From Cryptomeria japonica (Eukaryota > Streptophyta > Pinopsida > Cupressales > Cupressaceae): a stretch of DNA of 64,000 bases. Below, in pieces: positions 21,716-33,616 of this stretch. Position 1 is the stretch's first letter, and every line of letters starts with the position of its first letter. Both the position numbers and the translations under genes were made by a program. The notes below the pieces were generated by a model. It did not search any database, was not told the origin of the DNA, and saw only the letters and a program-made list of their open reading frames with translations. The stretch spans positions 403,025,889-403,089,888 of the forward strand of contig NC_081408.1 of the NCBI RefSeq assembly GCF_030272615.1. The letters run 5' to 3'.

Positions 21716-21828
21716 GCTTTCCCCTTATCAAAATTCTCCTTGGGATGCTTGCCTATGGAACAACCTGAACATACACCCTCTGAAAAACTGATTCGAGGTA
21801 GACCTGTGACCATGTCTTTAGTGCTGAG

Positions 21829-22410
21829 CTATTGAAGATAGTGATAGTTGAGGTGACTAAACCGCTCATGCCATAGCTTACTTTCTAAATTTGAATGAGT
21901 AAGAAAGGTCCTAGAAGGATAACTTGACACAAAGTGGGAGAATGAATAAAGCCTTGAGTTGTCATTGACTTGTCCCACTGCTACCAAGGCATCATCATCA
22001 AGTTCCTTTACCACAACTGAATCAGGTCTAAACTCAACCTTTTTCCCATTCCCATAGTGAGTGATTTGGTAGATAGAAAGAAGGTTGGTAGACAAGTTAG
22101 GAACATAAAGAACATTCTCAAATGTTCCATCATCCATGTCAATTGAACCTTTCCCTTCAACCTCTACTTGTGTATCATCACCTATGTAAATGTGAGGTAC
22201 CTTAGATGGCTCCAATGAAGAAAACTGCTCCTTTTTAGAACCCATGTGATATGAGGCACCCGAGTCAAGTATCCACTGCTGTGAAGAACCTGTTGTAGCC
22301 ACAAATGCTTGCCCTTTTCCCTTAGACTGTGTGGAAGAGGAAGGAGATGAATCCTTCTTTGTGGAGGTGGATGGCAAGTTGATGTTGTTTTTCTTAAGAA
22401 GATTTGTCAA
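21829..22410 (-). pseudogene. copia I protease and GAG-pre-integrase domain
   Basis: QWILDSGASYHM carries the aspartic protease active site (DSGAS), followed by the flap-like ENVLYVPNLSTNLLSIYQIT region typical of copia protease. ESKLWHERFSHLNYHYLQ at the end is the GAG-pre-integrase (LWH-R-GH-like) motif. Just upstream (about 22470-22430) is a degenerate zinc knuckle CAYYKKYGHDEHRC whose second Cys is Tyr. Confidence 0.8.
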
Positions 22411-22429
22411 CTCATCAACTTGCTTGGTG

Positions 22430-23266
22430 TGGCATCGATGCTCATCATGACCATACTTCTTGTAATATGCACAAGTTGGTTTATCCTTCTTAGGTGGAGT
22501 CTCCTTCTTGGAAGAGGATGAAAAATCGCCTTGTGATGGAGAGGATGATTGCCCTTTTCCTGCTATGGCTTTGACTTAGATTGCTTCTTCTTCTTGTTGG
22601 AATCTTTGCCTTGACCTCCTTGATTCCCTTGATTAGCCACCAAAGCCTTGGAATTTGAAGACTTGAGAAGGCCCATGTTCAACAACTTAGATTTTTCCAA
22701 TATCAACATTTATGTGAAATCATCAAATGAAGGCATAATGTAGGAACTCCCCACTGTCAAACGATGAGTTTGGAAGCTAGACACAAATGCTGCATATTCT
22801 GGTGCAAGCTTGTCCAACAAGTTGAATATCAATTGAGCATCATTTTTGTCAATTCCACAATCCTTAAGCTTTTCTCTTAGCTCATTTGCTTTGGTGACAT
22901 AATCTTGGATTGTATCAAAACTCTTGGGATCCAAGTTGGTGAGCTCATTGTCAATCTTGTAACCTCTGATTTCATCAACTTGACCATACAATTTCTAAAA
23001 CATATCCCAAGCCTCTTTGATTGTAGTACACTTCTCAATGTGAAAAATGAGGTCATCTGATACATACTTACGCAAAGTTCCAAGAGCCATGCAATTCTTA
23101 GTGAGCCATTCTAACTGAGCATTAGGATCAGCCTTAGGATCAAGTGGTGCTGCTATTGTTCCATCTATGTAATGTGTGAGACCTTTTTTCCATTAATTTG
23201 CTCCACTTTAATTTTCCATGATGCATAATTATGTGGAGTTAAAGGTGGAAATTTATGAGGACTCAT
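22430..23266 (-). pseudogene. copia I gag
   Basis: A probable start ATG at 23266 (MSPHKFPPLTPHNYASWKI), matching the copia gag opening in which a Trp-Lys pair follows N-Y. Further on come DDLIFHIEKCTTIKEAWDMF and DSIQDYVTKANELREKLKDC-like text (UBN2/Retrotran_gag type), then KLAPEYAAFVSSFQ. There is at least one frameshift (near 23190) and one TAG (near 22995). Gag forms the virus-like particle. Confidence 0.75.
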
Positions 23267-24282
23267 TGCAACAAAAAATGAAAGAGAACAAGGAAAGAGA
23301 GGCACAATCACACAAGACACCCCCCCAAATTCAATCAATCAAAGAACCCCCCTAAAATGATGATTTGGCACTTTGTACTTAGTGCGTGTACAATGGGCCA
23401 ATTGCAAAAAATGGCAAAGTGGACTTCTGATTTCAAGTTTACAATTGCCTTAATAAGGCCAAAGAAGACTCAAACTAATAATGCAAGAGATCTAAACTAA
23501 GATCCAATCAAATTATAAGTACCAAGTAGGCCAAATAAGACCAATATCTAAAAGTACAATTTCCACTCAAAATCTCTAAAATCTGATCATAGATTATGAA
23601 AGTAGACGAAAAAATATGCACTTTCAAAAAAAATGGCACCTGAAAATGAGGTCGTATGAGATCAAATGAAGCCTTTAAAGTTGAAAAATTGAGGATTGGA
23701 CAAGTACAGCTGAGAGAATCCAAAAATTCTGAAAAACCTGTGCACCAAAATCAAAAAATAACCACACCACTGCGAAGAGCACAAAAGATTAGCCCAAATA
23801 AAAAAATATTACACCCAAAAAGGAGCAAAATTGAGCAAGTTATGAGCCTCCAAAGTTGACCCAAAAATCGAACTGCTCAACGGAGAGGGGTCTAAATTTT
23901 TTCATAAATGTTGATTGGGTGCTGACTGAGCGCTAATTGAATGGCTGACTGTGCGCTGCTGATTGGGCAGAAGGTATGGACCTACAAAAAAAAAAAAAAA
24001 ATCTTTTTCAAAATTGGAAAAAAAATTTCAGAATTTTTTTTTTTGAGATCCGAAAATTCCATACCGTACCGCCCGAATTGGGCAAAAAATTCCTCCAACA
24101 CGCAAAATTTGATTTTCGTCAAAATAGGTCAAGTTTATACTCGATTTCTATGGAAACGGCCTCTCGGACGTAATGGTGAGGTTGAAAACGCTCTAAAATG
24201 CCTCCAAAAAGCATTGTTCCTCAGATCCGAAAATAGAAGCCTTCCAAAATGTCTCCCAAAAACCAATCAATGAAGCCCCTAT

Positions 24283-24295
24283 GGTTCTGATACCA
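24283..24295 (-). promoter_or_regulatory. primer binding site of copia I
   Basis: On the - strand TGGTATCAGAACC follows the LTR end directly. It is similar to the complement of the initiator-Met tRNA 3' end commonly used by plant copia elements. Confidence 0.8.
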
Positions 24296-24745
24296 TGTGA
24301 TATTTTGCCAAGATCAAGGGCACAATGAAAAGTATAAAAGAGAGACAAAAGAATGACAAGAACAAACTGTATTCTCATCAATATGCAAATGATCAACTAG
24401 ATTAACCAATACAATGAATATGGGCCTGCTTATATAGGCAGGACCATATGGATGTATGAGCACACAATCATGACATGTGGCTCAATGAGAAAAAAGGGTA
24501 GGTAAGAAATACTAGGGGTTGGTAGGAGAAATAATATAATATTCCACAAGAGGTGGATGACCCACCGAATGTGGAGTGTAATAGCAAAATAAGACCACAA
24601 AAGGTGGAATTTCTCCTACAAGCTACATCTCTATGTGCACACTTCCCTAAGTGTCTCAAATCTAAACTACGAAGAGATGCATTATCCTAAGTTAACTTAA
24701 GTAATTTGTAATAATATCCATAATGAATATTTATTTACACCAACA
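24296..24745 (-). repeat. 5' LTR of copia I
   Basis: On the - strand it begins TGTTGGTGTAAATAAATATTC and ends AAAATATCACA, TG...CA, 450 bp. A TATA-type promoter (CTATATAAGCAGG) sits near 24440-24428, as expected inside a 5' LTR. The partner LTR is not in the window. Confidence 0.8.
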
Positions 24746-25279
24746 AAATCATGTCAAGACATAAAGAGGTAAGGTGGTATCCTTATGATCAAAGTATGAC
24801 AATTACCAATATTATGAAGAGAACTCACATGAATAGATCTAGTCACCTATGCAAACATTTTAGTCATCTTGTGACAGTCAAAGAGGGAAATAGTAATAAG
24901 TCTTCATGATGGAAGTCCATTAAAGGTGGTAGTCAACATAGTGAAAAAGCGTAATCATGTTTAGAGCAATAGGCAACCCTAAGAACAAGAAAAAATAGTC
25001 ATGTGATAATGCATAGGACAACCTTAATGCCTGTTTAAAGTACGAGATGAATAATGATAGTCTATTTGATAAAATGTCATTGTTGTGTGAAGATTACGAT
25101 CTATGGCTATTGTGAGCAATGTAGGATGCAATCAAATTTAGAACATAGTCAATGATATAAAATAGTGAGCATCATCTTCAAGATATTTATGAAAAAGCAG
25201 AAAATTGATAAGGTCTGCTACAAGTCTAGATTAGTCGAGATTGAGAAAGAGTTTGGTTGATCCTTTGTTCATGCCTTCT
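24746..25279. other. noncoding, no gene recognised
   Basis: Flank of copia I. I see no open frame with protein character, and no LTR or repeat unit other than the start of the duplicated block that follows. Confidence 0.4.
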
Positions 25280-26156
25280 AGTCCATTAGCGAGATTGGGA
25301 AAGAGTTTGGTATTGAGTTTGGTGTTGGTGGAAGGTTTAAGGAGGTACACTATCATTATAATTAATGTTAGAGAGTGTTGTGAAGAAGAATGGCCATGAA
25401 AGGAGTGACTGTTGTAAGTGCTTGAGACTGTCACAAAAAGTGAGTGTTGCAATAGTGAATCTTCCTTTGACCTTTGGGTGGTTGGGAGGGTAAAGACCCA
25501 TGGTGGTATATGTTGAGTGGTTGGGAGGGTAAAGACCCACATATCAACTATCTACTTTGACATCCTAGGATGGTGTCCACCTACTCTAAAACCTTGTGGG
25601 CACTCTTTGTTTGATACTAACATATACATAACATGTGCCTTTCATATAACCCTATGTTGGCTAGGCCCCACCATAATTAGAAAATCCTAACTATTGTCCT
25701 AAACCTTGCATTGACTGTCACAATTTGACAGTGAGTTGAGTTAGTCCATTAGCGAGATTGGGAAAGAGTTTGGTATTGAGTTTGGTGTTGGTGGAAGGTT
25801 TAAGGAGTTACACTATCATCATAATTAATGTTAGAAAGTGTTGTGAAGAAGAATGGCCATGAAAGTAGTAACTATCCTAAGTGATTGAGACTGTCACAAA
25901 AAGTGAGTGTTGCAGCAGTGAATTTTCCTTTGACCTTTGGGTGGTTGGGAGGGTAAAGACCCATGGTGGTATATGTTGAGTGGCTGGGAGGTTAAAGACC
26001 CACATATCAACTATCTACTTTGACATCCTAGGATGGATTCCCCCTACTCTAAAACCTTGTGGGAACTCTCTGTCTGATACTAACATATGCAGAACATGTG
26101 CCTCTCATATAACCCTATGTTGGCTAGGCCCCATCATAATTAGAAGATCCTAACTA
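25280..26156. repeat. two direct copies of a ~415-bp block
   Basis: Copy 1 (about 25280-25694) and copy 2 (about 25742-26156) start AGTCCATTAGCGAGATTGGG and match closely throughout, spaced 462 bp start to start. Inside each, GGTTGGGAGGGTAAAGACCCA occurs twice about 43 bp apart. There is no TG...CA boundary, primer site or ORF, so I read it as a tandem duplication rather than an LTR pair. Confidence 0.75.
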
Positions 26157-26559
26157 CTAAAAAAACTATATTCTCCCCTAAAAGGTTGTTGAGTCATAGA
26201 AGGCCTAGCTTGATAGCCCTATAGTCTCTCATACCTAAAATATCCTTGTGTCGATGATGGTCACATGTGACTACCCTATGGCCCCTACTATGCTCTAGAC
26301 CTTTGTCCCTAATATTGATACTATTGGGTTTTTCTTTGAAATCCTATAGTAAGTTTAAATTCTCCTTTGAAGGATGGGGAGGCCTATGGACACTTTATTT
26401 CCTTGATCAAGGTTACAAACTTCTCTCATTCCTCTTGTATCCTCCCATGTACCTCCTTTTCCATAAGAGACTTTTCCATAGAAACCCTAAAGTCATTTGG
26501 ATTGGTCATGTGTAGGAAAACTGAAATTTTGGACTTTCCACCCCTAATGAAATAATTGA

Positions 26560-26838
26560 CAAGTAACTTATCTTGAATGTAATCTACAAACTACAAGAAC
26601 TCCAAAAACTAACTCTCATGTTGAGCCACTACGAAACCTCATTATTTAAATTGTGAAACTCATCTATGCATCTCTGTCAAAAATATTTTGAAATAGAACA
26701 CACTTTGAATCACTCCAAAATGGTATCCCATGAGAGGGTTTCCAATGTGAGTTGGTGCATTTTATCCTCCTAGTACCACAAGGTGGAAGAAAGTCCTCTC
26801 AAAAATTGCATTGCAAAATATGCCTTTAGGTTGCTCAC
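26560..26838 (-). pseudogene. Ty3/gypsy gag relic (Retrotrans_gag)
   Basis: Read on the - strand: NLKAYFAMQFLRGLSSTLWY, then LSWDTILE, a Phe-Lys, and QRCIDEFHNL, matching the Retrotrans_gag core in which a Leu-x-Gly-x-Ala-x-x-Trp-Trp region is followed by TW-x-F-x-FR and EF-x-L. Four or more stops interrupt it. Flanks from 26.2 to 27.9 kb are probably other decayed parts of the same element, but I cannot assign them. Confidence 0.55.
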
Positions 26839-28519
26839 ATATAGATGCAACCCAAAGCATAAGTCCAAGCTAAGTAACCAAGACTTAGCCTCAACCCCAT
26901 TTGTGGATCTTAAAAATGTAGAGGATTGGAGATGAAGCAACTCTCGAATATGATCCTTTGGCTCATGATATGTGCTTGCTATAGTATATACCTCTTGTAT
27001 TTATGCATGATGAGGCTAGCTAATGTGTATTTATAAATCTTCTATCTCCTCTATGTGTATTTCCCAAATTCAAGGCGAACTCCTAATAAGCTCCCAAGAT
27101 GCAAGTATATGCTCCTCTACTACAAGTGGATCCTCATGAGGTGTCTCTGTTGTGGGTGAAAACCTATCCTATATCACACCTATCAAATTCTATAAGGCTT
27201 GTAATATTTGAGGTCCATACTCGAGCTACTCATCTTGGTGAAAACTCTCAAAGTGATATTACTCTTCTTGTCCCTCATGTGAATGTGATCCTCTTGAAGC
27301 ACTACGGCATGGATGACCCTTCCTTCCATTTCCTACACCCTATTTTCTAACCCACACCTCATAATATTTACCTCACTTCCTATCATTATTACCTTACATC
27401 TACCTCTCATATCCCCTCTCTTAACCTCCTTCACTTTCCTACATCCTATCCTAAACCTTAACCTCATACACATTTACTTTTACTTCACCTACCTAACCCC
27501 ATTCCATCCTTAACATCCTTTTATCTCCCCACCTTCACTTTCCTACCTTCCAAACCCCTAACATGTCCTAACTTACTCTTTCACCATTACATCCTTCATC
27601 ACTTACCTCCCTATCTTATCCCAACCCACACCTCATAACCTTATACCTCTCAGCTTCCATTTTATACCACCTTCCTATCATGGTACACTTATCCTCCCTT
27701 CCAAAACACCAACAAGCATATGGCTAATGTCAATGCCACCTAGGATCAAGGAGGGCCAACACCCACAAAAGAAGTGTTGAATAAAAAATATCAAAATTGA
27801 CCCCACTTTGACCTTCAAAGACCATGATGACCATTGAAAGAACTCGGCACCAGCTAAAAGGAAATGAAGGCTGAGATGGATCTAAAAGGAGAATCGTATT
27901 CAGGCACAGCTGTTGAAAATTCCTTTTTTTTTTCAAATAATAAACATATCAAAAGCTAAGTCGGCTATCATAAGGGTACACCACTCAAGGAGAAGGGATA
28001 AATTATTTTGTTTGTTAAAGCAAGTTGGCTATCATAAGGGTACACCGCTCAAGGAGAAAGGAAGACAAGAAAGAGCTTATTCCTATAAAGAGGATAATTG
28101 ATCATTTCATTTGATCAACCATCCAATTCAATCTTATTTATCTCTTTTTCTACCAAACAATGAATATGAGCTAGGGAAAAAAATTATGAGTAGTAAAATT
28201 CATTATAAGAAGGATACAACTTGATCATCAACCAAGACAACTGTAACCTCCTATGTAAAATTCAAACAATTTCATCACTACATCAAGCAAATTTGACACA
28301 TTGTCACAAACATAACAATTTTTTCTTCAAGAAAACATCCTGTGAATGGATTGGTTGATTACCCTACCTTTTTTCTTCAACCAGATCTTGGTGGCACCCC
28401 AATCCAGAACTGTTTCCCTCCTTGTAATGCCCAATTTTTTTGTGTGATTTCAGAGGTTGACGGGACGAAGAGGCGGGATTAATGTTTAGCAAATGACTTG
28501 CTCTTTTTCTTTTTTTTTT
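26839..28519. other. noncoding, with a small tandem duplication
   Basis: No gene seen. 27300-27700 is pyrimidine-rich on the + strand. At 27963-28001 and 28027-28065 a ~40-bp block (GGCTATCATAAGGGTACACC...) is repeated at a 64-bp period. The rest is unremarkable. Confidence 0.5.
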
Positions 28520-28738
28520 AAGTATTGCCCATGGTCGTCGGAATTTTGACAAACGTGGGCACTTTTTCTCAAAAAACACAAATTTCATTGCCAATTCCTT
28601 CTCTGTCGAAACCAAATGTTGAATTATCGTCAGAATTCCGACGAATGCGGGCATTTAAAAAAAAAAAATCAAATTTGGTCATAATATACCTTCTCCGTCG
28701 GAAACCTCCATCAGAATTTTAGGCCAAATGTATTAGTG
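28520..28738. mobile_element. CACTA-type transposon terminus, copy 2
   Basis: Similar over about 210 bp to 20541-20748, with the same order of elements (TCGTCGGAATT, a GTCGAAACCAAATG core, GTCGGAAACCTCC) and the same end, CCAAATGTATTAGTG. It marks the right end of a second, related element or of a short non-autonomous derivative. No left terminus found. Confidence 0.55.
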
Positions 28739-30639
28739 GTTCCTTACTAAACTCATATTCATCATAAGAAAATGCATTGTCAAAGGAATGAAAATATTTC
28801 AAATAAAGATCCGACATTTTTGAAATGAAGAATGCAAACAAAACTTAGAACACACAATGCAATGAATGAAAACCTATTTTTTATGCTTTTCAATGAAAAG
28901 AAAGATGCAATAACTAGATCTAACTAGGTAATGCAAATTTAAAGAAGATTGGATTCACATCGGGTTCACCAAGATGTGATGCATAAAAATGGAACCAAGT
29001 AACTAAGACCTAATCTCACTCAAATGTACACACAGTGGAATACGAAAGAGCCTAGGGAGATATCACACTTTGACTACTTGTAGGAAAGAGAGAGTCAAGG
29101 AATATCTCTTAGGGTTTCTATTCCTTTGTTGTAAATGAGGAGTAGATGTGTAAAATAAAATGCAACAGTTAACTAAACTAGGAGATGAGAATCAAAGCCC
29201 GCTAAACTAAAAATGCAGATTTGGCATAAACTGAAACTGAGAGACAGAAAGCAAAGCTGAAAAATGGACTCATAGGTGCACCTTCTGCTAAAATTGATGC
29301 AGAATTAGCAGATCCTAGGGCATTGGGCACCCCTGTCCCTCTATTGACACGAAGTTGATCTTTTGGATCTGAGATCATGAGGGTCTGATAGGAAGATCTG
29401 GCACCTAAGACTACAAAACCTTGGGAATCAGGGCACCATGCCCTGGTCCTGTCCCAGGGCGCCATGCCCTGGTCCTATCCCAGGGTGCAACGCCCCTATC
29501 TCTGAGATCTGAGATCAAATTCTGGCCCCGAGACTGTCTCTATATCTTCTATGGGTCCCAAAATTTGTGCAACTTGAAAAAGGGTGTCTAGGTGGCTATA
29601 TAGGGTTTTGCCTTAGTCAAACCCCTTGTTTTGGTGATTTCCACCTCCACAAATAGCTGATAACATAATGAAAATGTGTGTACAATAATCTTGAGTGTAT
29701 GCAAGATCCTAAATGAACAAGAAAGTAAATCTAAAGTTCTACCCTACGCTTTGGAGAGCAAACCCTAAATTATTGTAAATGTAAATGTAAACACTTCAAA
29801 TCATAAATGCAATAGTGAATCTAAAGCATGAATGTAAATTTAAAAATGAATGCTATGAAGCTCATACAAAGACATGAAAATAACATGAAACCATACCAAA
29901 CCCTAAGGGAGAGGTACAAGCCAATCATCAGACGATGATCTCCTATTATTCTTCAATATCTTCAAAGCTCTTAAGGGATGTTGAAAATGCTTGATGTAGA
30001 CTTGATGGATGCTTGATTTTTTGTTGTAGACATCATAAAACTTGTACTTTCTCTGCATAAGAAGCTCCTTCAATCGCTAGATCTTAGATCTTCAAATGAG
30101 GAAAGCAAAGGGTTTATGTAGGAAACCCTAACTTTGTTTTGAGTCATAGGCTGACTTAGAAATGGTATTTTTCGACAATCTCTTGGATTTGAATATTAAA
30201 ATACTGTCAAAACATGCTCCCAAAATTTGGGGAGAAAAAATCAAGACCATGTTGGTACCAACATGGTCTGAACACACGATCCGACCAACTTTTCACTAAA
30301 TTTTCGGGGAAGCAAGATATTGTGATTTTAAAGAAAATTCTAGGAGTTTATGGAAATTTGCGACATTTTGATATGCAAAATCAGGCCTTGAAGGTCGAAA
30401 TAGGACATAATTAGGGTATTTGATGAAATTATTAATTGGAGAAATGAAAATAAAAAGGGGCACACTTAGGGTAAAGGGCCCAATTTTATGATGTGTAGAG
30501 GGATAAAGGAAGACATTATATTTAATTAATTATTAATTAAATGCTTAAAGGGAATTGAGATGCAAAATGCAAACACACTAAGGTGAGTACTAACCTAAGC
30601 GTGGAATTGTACCACCCAATTAAGGGTGTACAATTTATG
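28739..30639. other. noncoding, with GC-rich and palindromic features
   Basis: No coding region recognised; it may be an untranslated or LTR part of an unidentified retrotransposon. It contains a GC-rich repeat at 29429-29495 (CCAGGGCGCCATGCCCTGG-like units) and a perfect 26-bp palindrome at 30244-30269. Confidence 0.4.
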
Positions 30640-30702
30640 ATGCTACATAAGGATTTGTTTTACTACACCCAAATCCTTCATAGAAAATCTATTTGCTAAT
30701 CT

Positions 30703-31375
30703 CTACTTAAGTTCATTTATATAGTGCATATTGGATCTGACAATAAGCATGTTATCAACATATAATAATGGGATAATATAACTATATTTGTCTAATCTCT
30801 TAAAATAAACACAATGATCAAAATGACATGTGTTGTCACCTTGTTCAACCATAAAACTATTAAATTTTAAATACCATTGTTGGGGTTCTTTCTTCAAGCC
30901 ATACAAGATCTTCTTTAATATGCACACTAAGTCCTCCTTATCTTTGACCTCATATTGCTATGGTTGTTACATATAAATCTCTTCCTCTAAATATCCATAG
31001 AGAAAACCATTTTTACATCTATCAGTTCAAGATGCAAGTCTTCTTTAGCCACAAGACTTAGAATAGTTCTAATTAAAGTTATTTTAACAACATGAAAAAA
31101 TATTTCATCAAAATCTATACCTTTCTTATGTTCAAAACCTTTTGTATGGCTTTATATCTTTTCTTTTCTCCATGTCCTTTCTTTAGCTTGTAAACCAATT
31201 TGTTTGGCAATTCTATTTTACCTTCATGTAATTGAATTGAGTCCCAAGTCTGGTTTTGTATCAAAGATTTCATCTCCTCTTTCATTCTTTGTTCCCACTT
31301 CTTTTTGGTTTCTACTTCCATTGCTTCTTCATAATTTTTTGTTTCACCAAAATTAGTCAACAAGACATAATACAA
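30703..31375 (-). pseudogene. copia II reverse transcriptase fragment (RVT_2)
   Basis: Segment 31375-31115 matches the RVT_2 opening (KNYEEAMEVETKKKWEQRM, EEMKSLIQNQTW, LPNKLVYKLKKG). Segment 30927-30703 matches the core (LKKILYGLKKEPQQWYLKF, then LLYVDNMLIV). The catalytic YVDD is YVDN here. The domains after it are missing. A frameshift separates the two segments. Confidence 0.75.
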
Positions 31376-31540
31376 TGAAGGAGAGTATCGTCTGGGGGGT
31401 CTACTTATTTTGGTATATCTTGCAAGAGTTAGAGGTACTTTTTTTTGTTCTATTTGGTAAACATTTTAATTTTCTGACACCTTTGGAACTACATTTTCTA
31501 AGATTTCATCAAGAACTGTATATTTAGTATTTTCCTTTTC

Positions 31541-31756
31541 TTATTTCTTTCCTTTAAACCAATCTATGTACATGACCTCCTCATTGAATATGATGTCTCT
31601 CCTCCTAAAGGTTTTTTTATTCTCATATTCTCTTAAACGATAATCAAAATCATTAACTCCATATCCAATAAAAGTAAAATTATTGGATTTTTCCTTAAGC
31701 TTTGTTCTATTTTCTATATCTATGTGAAAAAATTCTCCACAACCAAAAGTTTTCAC
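31541..31756 (-). pseudogene. copia II post-integrase region
   Basis: KTFGCGEFFHIDIENRTKL, then FIGYGVNDFDYRLREYENKK and RRRDIIFNEE correspond to the conserved copia segment where LR-VFGC, F-GY-x-x-x-x-K-YR and S-RDV-F-E follow integrase. About 70 codons remain. Confidence 0.75.
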
Positions 31757-32177
31757 AAATGAGCAGTTTACCTTTTTACTTGTCCATGCCTTTGTTTATT
31801 AAGTAAACACTAGTTTCCATAACATTTGCCCGAAATTGTAATGGAAATCATGCATGCAATCTCATTCTTTATGCACACTCCATGTTGTTTTATTCATCCT
31901 TTCAAATAGTCCATTTTCTTGTAGCGTTCCTAGAACTATCTTTTGTCTATGAATCTCGTGGTATGAATATTAACTATCAAACTATTTGCTGCAATATTCA
32001 CCCCCATTATTGGATTTGAGACACTTCAACTTATTTCCTATCTCATTCTCAACCAAATCTTTCCATTTCTTAAAAGTATTAATTACATTAAATATTATGG
32101 GAATCAAATAAACTCATTTTTTTAGTTCCATTATTAATAAAAGTAACATAATAATAAGAGCCACCAAGAAATGATAC

Positions 32178-32465
32178 CTAAGTTGGTCCCCATACATATG
32201 AATGCACAAGCTCTAAATTTTTCTTGTTTTTTCCCTTCCCAACTCTGAGATATTTGACTCTCTTTGGTTTTCCATAAACATAGTTTATGTAGAAATATAA
32301 ACCAACTTCCTTCAAGCCTGGTAGTAAATTCCTTAAATAGATTATCTTCATCCCCTTCTCACTCACCTTCCCAAGCCTATTGTGCCATAATGTTGTATCT
32401 ATTCTTGTGGAAACTAAGCAAATAAAAAAATCAGAATTACTCGTACATAAATACAATGTACCCAC
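32178..32465 (-). pseudogene. copia II GAG-pre-integrase and integrase start
   Basis: TTLWHNRLGKVSEKGMKII is the pre-integrase LWH-RLGH-like motif, followed by a zinc-binding-like stretch with lost Cys residues and ELVHSYVWGPT, the start of the integrase core (family LVHTDVCGP). Integrase remains between 31760 and 32177 are too broken to delimit. Confidence 0.7.
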
Positions 32466-33085
32466 CCTTTATCAATGAGCCTTTAGTGACTATCCACAAA
32501 TTATCTATAAATGTAACTGCGCAACCTTAACTTCCCAATTTTCCTTCTGACATTAGATTTCTTCTTAATTCAAGAACATACCTCACCTCTTTTAACAACC
32601 ATGTCTTTCCATTTGGTAATTTTATTTTTATCTTGCCCTTTTCAATGATTTTGCATGGTTCATCATCATCTAAACAAACTTGTCCAAAATCACCTTAACA
32701 TAGTCTAGAAAATATTTCTTATGAGAAGTGTCATGAAATGAACTCCTTGAATCTATCACCCAATAATCAATAATATTATCTAAAGAAAGAATTAAAGAAT
32801 CTTGCAACATATCACCTGCTATATTTGCTTCCTTGTTATATCATTATTGTCCATATCCTTGTTTTCCCTTTTGGGACCAACAATCTTTCTTTAGGTGTCA
32901 TTTTTTCTCATAATGCCAACACTCTAGCCTTACCCTAGATTTGGATATGCCCTTCTTATATTTCTCACATTTTTCTAGGTTATTTCCTCTCATATTTCCT
33001 CGCTAAGCAGAACAATAACAACATCATCAAACTTTAAAGTGTTTGAACCAGAGATAGAATTACTTACAACCATGACCAAGTTATT

Positions 33086-33563
33086 CTAGCTTTCTAGCAA
33101 TGAGCACAAAATCAAGAGAGCCCTAACCTCATCATCAAAGGTTACTTTTACAAAACTCAATTGACTAGTAACCATGTTAAGCTTATTTAAATGATAAAAA
33201 ATAAAACCACCTTTTGACATTTTCATATTAAATAAACGTTTCATAAGAAATACCTTGTTGGAAGCTGAGCATTTTTTATACAATTTGTCTAGTACCAACA
33301 TTAGGTCCACCATTATTGTTTCTTTTGATATATTGGAATCTATTGATGCTGCTAGACACAATTGTATTGCTCCTAGTGCCTTTTTTATCAAGAACCTCCC
33401 ATTCTACACCTGTCGTATTCATTGGCTTCTTTTCTTTTCCACCCAATGGTAAGAAAAATTCCTTTTGATATAGACAATCTTCTATTTTCATCTTCCATAG
33501 TTGATAGTTTTGGCCATTGAACTTTTCAATTTTAAACTTGTCTTCTTCTACCATTTCTTCCAC
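33086..33563 (-). pseudogene. copia II gag
   Basis: Two overlapping frames: 33563-33276 (FKIEKFNGQNYQLWKMKIED, the FDG-NY-x-W-x-x-KM gag opening, then a Trp-x-x-x-Asp) and 33391-33086 (AIQLCLAASIDSNISKE, LFNMKMSKGGFIFYHLNKLN, TFDDEVRALLILCSLLES). A frameshift lies near 33300-33390. It is a UBN2-type copia gag; its zinc knuckle should lie near 32.9 kb but is degraded. Confidence 0.75.
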
Positions 33564-33616
33564 TCAAATTTGAGATTTCTTTCCAAATGACTTCAATACA
33601 CGACTCTGATATTAGT

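Larger units (their letters stand above)
20749..24745 (-). mobile_element. Ty1/copia retrotransposon I, truncated
   Basis: Order on the - strand: 5' LTR (24745-24296), primer site, leader, gag, zinc knuckle, protease, GAG-pre-integrase, integrase, and a post-integrase region that runs into the junction at 20748. That is Ty1/copia order. Reverse transcriptase, RNase H and the 3' LTR are missing from the window, cut off by the CACTA-type end. Frameshifts and stops make it non-autonomous. Confidence 0.85.

Noticed and set aside
25280-26156. LTR pair with a tiny interior
   Set aside because: No TG...CA ends, primer site or target duplication around the copies.
28275-28300. CACTACATCAAGCAAATTTG as the left end of the CACTA copy at 28738
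   Set aside because: It begins with CACTA but does not match the right terminal repeat (CACTAATACATTTGG) beyond a few bases.
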